A stretch of DNA of 5,457 nt. It comes from Planctomycetota bacterium (GTDB lineage Bacteria > Planctomycetota > UBA1135). The notes below the pieces were generated by a model that was not told the origin of the DNA, ran no database searches, and saw nothing but the letters and a program-made list of their open reading frames with translations. Location: contig NVRO01000026.1 in assembly GCA_002400895.1 (NCBI GenBank), positions 3,763-9,219 on the forward strand, read 5' to 3'. Positions 1-5,457 of this stretch are shown here, piece after piece. Both the position numbers and the translations under genes were made by a program. The stretch's first letter is position 1. Each line of letters begins with the position of its first letter.

Positions 1-536
1 GCAATATTGGTGCGCACCGTTATCCGGGCTTTGGCCAGAACCTGGATGCCGTCCTTGGCCACCGCCGCTATTTCGGTCTTTCCACTGGCGGGGTTGGGAC
101 AATCAATCACCTTCGGATTCACGCAAGTCTGAACTGCGTCGAGCACGTCACGACCTGCCAGGTCGATACCGGTTGCCTTCTTGAAATCCAGGTCGAGTCC
201 CGCACGGTCAGCAGAAATCAACGAGGTCACCACCTTGATTACATCTCCGCCAGCCAAGAAATGAGCCTCCAGATTACGCTGATCAACATCTTCCAATCCT
301 GCTTGCACTGCCATTATTCGAGCCCTCACCATGAGTGACGGGCTAACCTTGCGAAAGCTCATCGCAATCATGTCAAACAAACCAATACCTGCACGGGTAA
401 GCAGAGATTGGATGTACAAGTTCAAGTACTTCAGTAGCACAATCAGCACCACGAAAAGGACCAAACCCAAAATCCCGATTACTATCCATTCCATCGGGCC
501 TTGAGTATCCTGGAGCAAAACAAGCGGTAAGTTCAT
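1..536 (-). CDS. floA: Flotillin-like protein FloA, N-terminal part (3' end outside window)
   Basis: This is the first 178 residues of a bacterial flotillin, a membrane scaffold that organises functional membrane microdomains. One hydrophobic anchor spans residues 17-38 ([19 protein letters not shown]). The following SPFH-type region matches FloA/YqfA closely as I know the family: [12 protein letters not shown] (53-64), [11 protein letters not shown] (71-81), [11 protein letters not shown] (89-99), [14 protein letters not shown] (124-137), [10 protein letters not shown] (140-149) and AVAKDGIQ (158-165). The gene is last in a three-gene run, starting 5 bases after the stop of the short nfeD, so co-transcription is very likely. 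The chosen ATG (536-534) has only an A-rich stretch before it and no Shine-Dalgarno. A second in-frame ATG at codon 15 has a weak AAGG four bases upstream and would still keep the anchor. The gene is cut by the window edge, not visibly broken. FloA proteins are usually about 330 residues, so roughly half is present. Confidence 0.95.
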   Translation of the reverse strand, partial: MNLPLVLLQDTQGPMEWIVIGILGLVLFVVLIVLLKYLNLYIQSLLTRAGIGLFDMIAMSFRKVSPSLMVRARIMAVQAGLEDVDQRNLEAHFLAGGDVIKVVTSLISADRAGLDLDFKKATGIDLAGRDVLDAVQTCVNPKVIDCPNPASGKTEIAAVAKDGIQVLAKARITVRTNI

Positions 537-541
537 TTTTT

Positions 542-1027
542 TTATTGTTCAGTTGGGGCGGCTTCCACCACCAGACGATTTGATTCGAAACGGGTCGCAT
601 GTATGCGAATTCCAGCTTCAATGTGTTCTCCCGTAGTAATCACGTCCACCCGTTCACCATCAAAGATGGCAATTCCTGATGGGCGTAGCAGGGAGCTGGT
701 CAACCCATCGGAGCCGACAAACCGTTCAACCTCGTGGTCAACGGCAGCGCGTTCCTGTTTGCCCCAGGATGCGCCGGGGGAAATCATTTTCTTTCCCATC
801 GGGGTCCGCGGAAAAATCCTGAAAGCGAACACCACTACGCAGGGCAGGCCAATCAATACAATAATCAGGGAAGTCCAGCCCAGCGCCATCGAATAGTCGA
901 ATCCACCGACGACGGCACCAATCAAAGCCAAACCAGCAAGTATTGAAAGGGCCCCGAGTGAAGGGAAGAACACTTCAGCGACAACCAGGCCAAAGCCCAG
1001 AAACAAGAGTACGAACACCATGGTCAT
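542..1027 (-). CDS. Short NfeD-family membrane protein (NfeD1b-type, no protease domain)
   Basis: This 161-residue protein has about three N-terminal membrane helices (roughly 2-21, 25-42 and 48-70) and a soluble C-terminal OB-fold domain (about 103-156). Family hallmarks seen are AEVFFPSLG at the end of helix 1, [10 protein letters not shown] (72-81) after the last helix, and the OB-fold signature [16 protein letters not shown] (114-129) followed by IEAGIRI. Short NfeD proteins lacking the protease domain are typically encoded next to flotillin-type SPFH proteins, with which NfeD OB folds are thought to interact; floA follows here after 5 bases. Its ATG overlaps the stop of the long nfeD (ATGA, 1027-1024), suggesting translational coupling. 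A GGAG sits 8 bases before this ATG, which favours it over the second ATG two codons later. The enzymatic role is unknown; a scaffold or partner function for FloA is inferred from context. Confidence 0.93.
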   Translation of the reverse strand: MTMVFVLLFLGFGLVVAEVFFPSLGALSILAGLALIGAVVGGFDYSMALGWTSLIIVLIGLPCVVVFAFRIFPRTPMGKKMISPGASWGKQERAAVDHEVERFVGSDGLTSSLLRPSGIAIFDGERVDVITTGEHIEAGIRIHATRFESNRLVVEAAPTEQ

Positions 1028-2508
1028 GATTCAGACTCCGAATGATTGGGTTGTAGCGCTTCGACCAGAAGGGAACTCCCCCGGCCACCGACTACGCGCA
1101 CCATAGCTCCGACTTCAAGGAAATCCCCACGGGAAATTGCGTCAAAACGCTTCCCCCCGATGGATACTGAGCCCGCAGGACGCAAAGGGGTCAGACATTG
1201 TGCTTCGCTACCAATCGTCGCTGTGATTGAAATTGACCCGGCCAAACCCTCGGTAGGTGTGGTAGCCAGAAAACCACCGAGAGGTGTGCGCACCAATTTG
1301 CGTACTGCCAGCAAGCCGAGTAGCGGAGCACCCAACAAGACCCCGAACACCAAGGTCAAGTTATGGCGCAAGACATCACTCTCAATTGCGCCGTCGGGGA
1401 GTACAAAGTCCTGCATTGCCAACACCAATCCACCGACCAGCATCAGCCCACCGGAAGCTCCGGCCACCAGGGTGCCGGGCACCAGGAAAATCTCGAGGGC
1501 AATGAAAATGGTGCCACCAATAATCAACAAGACTTCGGTCCATTCCGCCAAACCAATCAGATAGCCGTGGAAGAGGAATACCCCGATGCAGGCCACCGCC
1601 GCACCTTCCGGCGCGCCCATCCCCGGAATATTGAATGCCACCACCATGAAAAAGGCCGCCGCCAGCATCAACAGCCACGACCAGGAACCGATTACGGTCA
1701 CCAGAGTTTCCGACCAGGTAGGAACAACAAGCACTTTAGACGACGGCGAAAACCCCAACCAAGCGAGAGCATCGTCAACATCTTCGACTACCCCATCGCA
1801 ATAAGCAAACTCTATTGCCTGGGTGGAAGTCAGAGTCAGCAACTCGCCAGTGGCACATAAGGTCTCCAGAAAATGGGGAGCCTCGCCCTTTTGTAGCAGA
1901 TCGTCATACTCGCGACCATTAACCAAGCGCGGTTCACCGCGCAGATTTACTTTTTTCAGTTCAATCCCGCTGTCGACAAAGGCTTCGGCGATACGACCGT
2001 CACGGTTATGCAGTTCAGCCCAACTTCTGAACTGGGCGCGGAATGCAGAATTCATCTTTTCGCGCAGGTCATCATCAATTTCAGGCATCATTCCGCCCGG
2101 ACCTACCAGGATAGGCATTGCCGCACCAATACTGGCGGCTGGACGCATCAGCACCTGCTCGCATGAAATCGCCACATAAGCGGCAGCAGAGAGTGCTTCA
2201 CGATCAATCAGGCAAATGGTATGCAAATCCTTGGAGATTGCATCCAGGTGGTCACCCAGCCGCTTCATCAGCTCAATTTCGCCGCCCGGAGAATCAATTA
2301 CTACCAGCAGATGCTCCGCCTCGGAGCTGAGTGCCAGTTGGTGAGCGCGCCGTAGCATTGAGCTCCAGGTCTCGGACAATGGGCCACGTAATTCGACGAT
2401 ATATACCTTGGTGGTAGCCGCTTGCTCAGATAAAGGCGCAGCTATCGCAGTGGCCTCCGACGGTGTCTGCAACAACGCCAAGACGAACAGGCTCAAACCA
2501 GTTAACAC
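1024..2508 (-). CDS. Long NfeD-family membrane serine protease (NfeD1a-type)
   Basis: This 494-residue protein has the full NfeD architecture: a leader or signal segment (1-24), a ClpP/SppA-class protease domain (about 34-250), about five membrane helices (about 268-403) and a C-terminal OB fold (about 420-486). Protease features seen are VVIDSPGGE (69-77), ALSAAAYVAIS (105-115) with candidate nucleophile Ser107, ASIGAAMPI (125-133), and Lys151 in LREKMNSAF. The 44-residue Ser-Lys spacing resembles the Ser97/Lys138 dyad of the Pyrococcus 1510-N protease, so the site looks intact. The OB fold shows LRPAGSVSIGGKRFDAISRG (442-461). Related proteases cut membrane proteins such as stomatin homologues; FloA or another membrane protein would be the analogous partner (inference). 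The start is GTG at 2508-2506. A stop lies two codons upstream, so the frame cannot extend further, and no Shine-Dalgarno is present. The leader lacks the usual basic residues, so a TTG at codon 5 remains possible. Confidence 0.93.
   Translation of the reverse strand: MLTGLSLFVLALLQTPSEATAIAAPLSEQAATTKVYIVELRGPLSETWSSMLRRAHQLALSSEAEHLLVVIDSPGGEIELMKRLGDHLDAISKDLHTICLIDREALSAAAYVAISCEQVLMRPAASIGAAMPILVGPGGMMPEIDDDLREKMNSAFRAQFRSWAELHNRDGRIAEAFVDSGIELKKVNLRGEPRLVNGREYDDLLQKGEAPHFLETLCATGELLTLTSTQAIEFAYCDGVVEDVDDALAWLGFSPSSKVLVVPTWSETLVTVIGSWSWLLMLAAAFFMVVAFNIPGMGAPEGAAVACIGVFLFHGYLIGLAEWTEVLLIIGGTIFIALEIFLVPGTLVAGASGGLMLVGGLVLAMQDFVLPDGAIESDVLRHNLTLVFGVLLGAPLLGLLAVRKLVRTPLGGFLATTPTEGLAGSISITATIGSEAQCLTPLRPAGSVSIGGKRFDAISRGDFLEVGAMVRVVGGRGSSLLVEALQPNHSESES
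1036..1039 (-). promoter_or_regulatory. Shine-Dalgarno of the short nfeD gene
   Basis: GGAG on the minus strand lies inside the last codons of the long nfeD, 8 bases before the ATG at 1027. It is the only good Shine-Dalgarno in front of any start in this window. It decides the start of the short nfeD, because the alternative ATG at codon 3 would have a spacing of 14 bases. Confidence 0.7.
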
Positions 2509-2514
2509 AACTCA

Positions 2515-2520
2515 AGTATA
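2515..2520 (-). promoter_or_regulatory. Possible -10 element (TATACT) for the nfeD-nfeD-floA operon
   Basis: TATACT on the minus strand lies in the 15-base gap between the CCA end of tRNA-Sec and the nfeD GTG, six bases before that GTG. It matches 5 of 6 positions of TATAAT. A -10 at this place would start transcription at or next to the GTG, giving a leaderless or nearly leaderless mRNA. No -35 match is visible at 16-18 bases, which would fall in the T-arm of the tRNA gene. The operon could equally be read through from selC. Confidence 0.3.
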
Positions 2521-2523
2521 GGT

Positions 2524-2620
2524 TGGCGGGAGCGCATGGGAATCGAACCCACCGGGCCCGTTCAAAACGGTCCCCAACGGCTTTGAAGGCCGCACGAGGC
2601 GCCAGCCCCGACCCGCTCCC
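2524..2620 (-). tRNA. selC: tRNA-Sec (selenocysteine, anticodon UCA)
   Basis: This 97-base tRNA includes an encoded CCA and reads UGA as selenocysteine with SelB. The fold was worked out by hand. The acceptor strands are GGGAGCGG and GCGCTCCC, with seven pairs and a G-G mismatch at the eighth. The D stem has 6 pairs (CGGGGC/GCCTCG, one G-U) and a 4-base loop. The anticodon stem is GCGGC/GCCGT with loop CTTCAAA, identical to the loop of E. coli selC; the UCA anticodon is at 2586-2584. The variable arm has about 8 pairs with loop TTG and one A-G mismatch. The T arm is GTGGG-TTCGATT-CCCAT. The 8+5 acceptor/T layout, 6-pair D stem and long variable arm are diagnostic of bacterial tRNA-Sec rather than a UGA suppressor. 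The gene lies 54 bases after selD and 15 bases before nfeD on the same strand, so it may share transcripts with either. Confidence 0.97.
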
Positions 2621-2628
2621 GGGCTGAG

Positions 2629-2658
2629 TTTAAACCATCCTTCAAATGCCAACACCAA
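2629..2658 (-). promoter_or_regulatory. Possible promoter for tRNA-Sec
   Basis: On the minus strand, TTGGTG (2658-2653) and TTTAAA (2634-2629) are separated by 18 bases in the gap between the selD stop and the tRNA. The -10 ends eight bases before the mature tRNA 5' end, which would put the start of transcription at about the tRNA itself. Matches to consensus are only partial (3/6 and 4/6), so read-through from selD is an equal possibility. Confidence 0.3.
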
Positions 2659-2674
2659 AGCAAATGAGAATCTC

Positions 2675-3709
2675 TCAGCAGAGTGAAACCTTGGCACTTC
2701 CAGAAAGCACTTCACCAATCAAAGCGACAGGATGTCGTTCTGGCAAGGCGCCTAAAAAATCGTCCTGGCGCTCGGGCTTGACCGCCAACAGTAGTCCGCC
2801 GGAGGTTTCAGCGTCGAAACAAAGATCACCCAACCAAGGGGGTACGTCTGCGGCGATTTCGACCAAATCGCCCAAGCATTTGCGGTTGCGAGCACTTCCA
2901 CCAGAAAACACCCCGGCAGCCGCCAACTCAGCGGCACCATCATATAGAGGCAGGGCAACAGCCTGTAGTTTGAGGTGCACACCCGAGCCACGGGCGATGT
3001 TGCCGGCATGGCCAAACAATCCAAAACCGGTGATATCGGTAGCTGCCTTGACCCCGGCGGCATGACCGGCAGCGGCAGCCTCACGATTCAAATACGCCAT
3101 CCCCCGCTCAACTATGGACACCTGGGCCTGGTCGAACTCACCACGACTAACGCTGGCGGTGAGGCTGCCCACACCCAGTGGCTTGGTCAGGAACAGCAAA
3201 TCTCCGGGTTCGGCCTGACGATTGGTGAACAGGTGCTGGTCATCGGTTTCACCAAACACCGCGAAGCCAAAGATTGGTTCGCTGGCGCGCACGGTGTGAC
3301 CGCCAATCCACAAAGCTCCGGCTTCCTGCACCTTGGCAGTAGCCGCCTCAAATAGTGGCCTAGTGACACTCTCATCCCATTCCTCGGGGAATCCGGCGAG
3401 GTTGAGCACCACCTTTGGTATTCCCCCCATTGCATAAATATCAGAAATGGAGTTGGCGGCGGCAATCGCGCCGTAGGCGGCAATGTCATCAACCACCGGC
3501 GGGAAAAAATCGGTGGTATAGAGGCTGATGGAGCCGTCATCGGCGCGCACCGCTCCCGCATCGTCGAAACCACCGGGGCCGACGATTACCCGCTCAGAAT
3601 CACCTGCGGGGGCTACTGTGCGCAGAACCTGCGTCAGCTCACCCAGAGAAATTTTGGCGGCTCAACCGCTACAAGAAGCGTATTCGGTCAGTCTTTTTGA
3701 CAAAGCCAT
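2675..3709 (-). CDS. selD: Selenophosphate synthetase SelD containing selenocysteine (UGA at codon 16)
   Basis: SelD makes selenophosphate from selenide and ATP, the selenium donor for Sec-tRNA and selenouridine. From the ATG at 3709-3707 the frame gives 344 residues (E. coli SelD is 347) if the in-frame UGA at 3664-3662 is read as Sec. The N-terminus is then YASCSG-U-AAKI (10-20), aligning with the Cys17/Lys20 catalytic site of E. coli SelD; Sec16 and Lys19 are the equivalents. Metal- and ATP-binding acidic residues are present: FDDAG (48-52), TTDFFPPVVDD (65-75), SDIYAMGG (89-96) and TDITGFGLFGH (224-234, Asp225). Near the end are GGSARNRKC and DAETSGGLLLAV. A conventional ORF call would start at the GTG at 3550 and lose 53 residues, including the active site. 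tRNA-Sec lies 54 bases downstream. No Shine-Dalgarno precedes the ATG. The stop codon is also UGA, straight after a C-terminal Cys. Confidence 0.94.
3616..3664 (-). promoter_or_regulatory. UGA recoding site and predicted bacterial SECIS hairpin in selD
   Basis: The Sec codon UGA is at 3664-3662. Downstream in the mRNA a hairpin forms at 3637-3616: CUG, bulged A, CGCAG, loop GUU, CUGCG, bulge CA, CAG. The five-pair apical stem is perfect. The first loop G comes 33 bases after the UGA, within the 16-37 base window described for bacterial SECIS elements. The apical GCAG-GUU-CUGC closely resembles the GCAGGUCUGC apex of the E. coli fdhF element, where the exposed G and U contact SelB. The fold was made by eye; no energy calculation was possible. 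Confidence 0.75.
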
Positions 3710-3725
3710 TTAAACGATTTTAGGA
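3697..3725 (+). promoter_or_regulatory. Possible promoter for the histidine kinase gene
   Basis: A perfect TTGACA (3697-3702) lies within the first codons of selD on the opposite strand. The -10 at 17-18 bases is poor (TTAGGA or TAGGAC). If used, transcription would start near 3732 and leave a leader of about 30 bases before the ATG at 3764. It would overlap the proposed selD promoter, so the two could interfere. Support is only the -35 match and the location. Confidence 0.25.
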
Positions 3726-3745
3726 CCGAGAAGGCTAATCCCCAA
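3717..3745 (-). promoter_or_regulatory. Possible selD promoter with -10 seven bases before the ATG
   Basis: On the minus strand, TTGGGG (3745-3740) and TAAAAT (3722-3717) are separated by 17 bases; TAAAAT matches the -10 consensus at 5 of 6 positions. Only seven bases lie between this -10 and the selD ATG, so transcription would begin at or just before the start codon, consistent with the missing Shine-Dalgarno. The -35 is weak and overlaps a small inverted repeat. Confidence 0.4.
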
Positions 3746-3749
3746 GCCT
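3732..3749. repeat. Small inverted repeat in the selD/kinase intergenic region
   Basis: AGGCT (3732-3736) and AGCCT (3745-3749) form a 5-base inverted repeat around an 8-base centre. It covers the proposed selD -35 and lies upstream of the divergent kinase start. It could be an operator or a short leader hairpin, but arms this short also occur by chance. Confidence 0.2.
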
Positions 3750-3763
3750 CAGCCGCCGCAAAT

Positions 3764-5457
3764 ATGAACGGAGCCCGTCTCCACCCCCTGGCGGCCCTAG
3801 TAATCATGTCCGCCCACACCAAAAACCACAGCCAAATCTCTTGGAGTGGCCTGAGTTCCCCACGGAGCTGCGCACCACAGGATCATGTTTCGCCCGATGA
3901 GCGCATCACTTATGAGCTCCTCCTGAGCACTTCGCTGCGGTTTTTCGTCCTCGGGCCACCTTTCATTGCGATGTGGTTGTTTTTTGGACAACCATGGCCA
4001 GCAATAATAATTTTGGCGGGGGAATTGCTTAACTGGATGTGTTGGCAAGGGGCCAGACGCGCCCGGAGAGCTGCTAACTGGGGGTGGCTGCTGCTTGCCG
4101 GTCTCGCCATGGTGCTGGCAACAACTTCTGCACTTAGCGGTGGGCTGAGCAGCCCCGGGCTTTTGTGGATGCCGGTATTGCCACTAATTGGAGCATTTTT
4201 ATATGGAGCGAGGGGGGCCATCATTTCCGGGACGGTAGCGGTCGTAGTTGGTGTTTTGTTCCTGGTAATGGAACTTGGTGGAATCACCGCTCTCAACCTG
4301 GTCCCGAGCCAATACCGCGCAATCTTCACGGCCGCCAACATGACTGGTGCGGTAGCCTCGGTCTTGTGGTTGGCTCACGCCTGGCAGCAGGGTTTACATC
4401 GAGCGAATCGCTCACCTCAGGTGTCGGAAAATGGATTCCGCGAAGCACTCGAACACTTGCCGGAAGCCTTTCTGTTACTGGTCGATTCACCCTCCCATGC
4501 CGAGGGATTCCGCGTTGTCTACTCCAATCCGGCAGCCCGGCCAATCCTTCAACCATTACAACAACGCGGGTTGAGCCTGGCTGATTGCCTGCCAGACGAG
4601 GAATACCAGCGCCTGCGCGAGCAATTAGCCGATGCCCACAGCAATGGTCAGGTTCTGGTCAAACGTGGTATCCACCACCCGTTAAATGGTCGGGTCTACG
4701 ATCTCACCGTAACCCGTTGGGGCAAGGGTGCGGTCCTCTGTCTGCACGATGCAACCACCCGTGCGGAAGTCGAAAGTCATTTGCGCGCCGCCGGTCAACA
4801 GGCGCAACAAAACAGTCAGGCAACAGGTGACTTCCTTGCCAACATGAGCCATGAATTGCGAACCCCGATGAACGGCATAATGGGCATGGCCGAACTCGCT
4901 CTGGACACCGACATGAGTGAGGAACAGAGCGACTACTTGCAAACTATTCGCGATTGCGCCGAAAACATGGGCGAACTGATCGACTCGGTACTGGATCTGT
5001 CAAAAATTGAGGCCGGATGCATGGAACTTGAACAACGCCCCTTCAACCTCGACGAACTGCTTGAACGCCTGCTTGACGGCCTCGCCTCCAAGGCAGCCGA
5101 ACGTCACCTCGAATGGAATGCATTGCGCCACCATGATGTGCCGGTCAACCTGATTGGTGACCGCATGCGATTGCGACAAGTACTGGTAAACCTGGCCGGC
5201 AATGCGATCAAGTTTACTGAGCATGGCGAAGTGGCAGTGGAAGTTGAGCTCGAGGATATTAATGATGAAGAGGTTTGCCTGCGGTTCAGCGTCCGCGATA
5301 CCGGAATCGGAATCACCGCCGAACAACTGCCTGGTCTGTTCGACAAATTCACCCAGGCTGACCCTTCGACCACCCGCAAATACGGCGGAAGTGGACTGGG
5401 CTTGACCATCAGCCAGGAGTTGGTCGATGCGATGGGCGGTAAGTTGGAGGTCAGTTC
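3764..5457 (+). CDS. Membrane sensor histidine kinase with PAS domain (3' end outside window)
   Basis: The open frame runs without a stop from 3701 to the window edge, giving 564 residues from the ATG at 3764. Residues 1-44 are poorly conserved-looking. About six membrane helices follow (58-74, 78-95, 106-125, 133-147, 151-171, 186-207), with [16 protein letters not shown] (126-141) typical of multi-helix sensor regions. A PAS-like domain covers about 224-340 ([17 protein letters not shown], then VVYSNPAA). HisKA has [20 protein letters not shown] with phospho-acceptor His363. HATPase_c has the N box NLAGNAIKF (Asn480), G1 DTGIGI (512-517), F box LFDKFTQAD (525-533) and G2 GGSGLGL (541-547). 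All catalytic motifs seen are intact. This H-box type is common in hybrid kinases, so receiver domains may follow outside the window (inference). The ligand is unknown. An ATG at 3806 is an alternative start; neither start has a Shine-Dalgarno. It is divergent from selD. Confidence 0.92.
   Translation, partial: MNGARLHPLAALVIMSAHTKNHSQISWSGLSSPRSCAPQDHVSPDERITYELLLSTSLRFFVLGPPFIAMWLFFGQPWPAIIILAGELLNWMCWQGARRARRAANWGWLLLAGLAMVLATTSALSGGLSSPGLLWMPVLPLIGAFLYGARGAIISGTVAVVVGVLFLVMELGGITALNLVPSQYRAIFTAANMTGAVASVLWLAHAWQQGLHRANRSPQVSENGFREALEHLPEAFLLLVDSPSHAEGFRVVYSNPAARPILQPLQQRGLSLADCLPDEEYQRLREQLADAHSNGQVLVKRGIHHPLNGRVYDLTVTRWGKGAVLCLHDATTRAEVESHLRAAGQQAQQNSQATGDFLANMSHELRTPMNGIMGMAELALDTDMSEEQSDYLQTIRDCAENMGELIDSVLDLSKIEAGCMELEQRPFNLDELLERLLDGLASKAAERHLEWNALRHHDVPVNLIGDRMRLRQVLVNLAGNAIKFTEHGEVAVEVELEDINDEEVCLRFSVRDTGIGITAEQLPGLFDKFTQADPSTTRKYGGSGLGLTISQELVDAMGGKLEVS

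Noticed and set aside
1046..2330. Several plus-strand ORFs opposite the long nfeD
   Set aside because: Low-complexity Pro/Ser/Arg-rich translations with no recognisable domain, antisense to a well-supported gene.
2512..2514. In-frame UGA just upstream of the nfeD GTG as a Sec codon
   Set aside because: The frame upstream runs into the tRNA-Sec gene, so there is no coding sequence to extend into; it is an ordinary stop.
2524..2620. selC as the attachment site of an integrated element
   Set aside because: selC is a known integration site elsewhere, but here both sides hold ordinary conserved genes, with no integrase and no repeat of the tRNA 3' end seen.
2641..2677. Read-through of the selD terminal UGA as a second Sec, giving a C-terminal Cys-Sec pair
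   Set aside because: SelD proteins normally end about here, the extension is a short unrelated tail ending in another UGA, and I see no convincing SECIS-like hairpin after this UGA.
2665..2677. TGAGA-GAT-TCTCA hairpin at the end of selD as a terminator
   Set aside because: The stem has five AT-rich pairs, overlaps the stop codon and is not followed by a T run.
2512..2718. Small minus-strand ORF of 68 codons spanning tRNA-Sec
   Set aside because: It translates the tRNA gene itself and the end of selD in another frame; the tRNA fully explains this segment.
2675..3550. selD beginning at the GTG at 3550 (291 residues)
   Set aside because: This removes the whole catalytic N-terminal segment. 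The upstream frame encodes a perfect SelD N-terminus through a UGA Sec codon, with tRNA-Sec nearby.
4165..4830. Two plus-strand ORFs (4165-4584 and 4585-4830) as separate genes
   Set aside because: They are in a different frame from the kinase, which is open through the whole stretch with clear membrane, PAS and HisKA features.

Overview
The window carries five protein genes and one RNA gene, packed tightly on moderately GC-rich DNA. Four protein genes and the tRNA lie on the minus strand. The fifth protein gene is divergent on the plus strand and runs off the right edge. Paired NfeD and FloA membrane proteins, selenocysteine (Sec) machinery and a PAS-containing, probably hybrid-type histidine kinase point to a bacterium. 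I cannot name the phylum from this sequence; a Gram-negative or deep-branching lineage would fit.

Minus strand, in order of transcription. selD (3709-2675) encodes selenophosphate synthetase. Its true N-terminus lies upstream of an in-frame UGA at 3662-3664, which is the predicted active-site Sec codon (residue 16). A hairpin with a GUU loop follows at a distance suitable for a bacterial SECIS element. Next is tRNA-Sec with anticodon UCA (2620-2524), 54 bases after the selD stop. Only 15 bases after its CCA end begins a membrane-protein operon. This consists of a long NfeD with a ClpP/SppA-class serine protease domain (2508-1024), a short NfeD with membrane segments and an OB fold (1027-542, ATGA overlap), and floA, a bacterial flotillin (536 to beyond the left edge, 5-base gap).

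Plus strand. From about 3764 to the right edge runs the 5' part of a sensor histidine kinase: about six membrane helices, a PAS-like domain, a HisKA domain with the phospho-acceptor His, and an HATPase_c domain. It is divergent from selD across about 54 bases.

Functionally there are two modules. selD and selC make and carry the Sec precursor; selD supplies selenophosphate and appears itself to need Sec, so its synthesis would depend on the pathway it feeds. The nfeD-nfeD-floA cluster is a conserved membrane-organisation module. The close join between tRNA-Sec and nfeD, and the lack of good ribosome binding sites at selD, nfeD and floA, are the most unusual structural features. Only the short nfeD has a clear Shine-Dalgarno sequence. 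No mobile element, CRISPR array or convincing terminator was seen.
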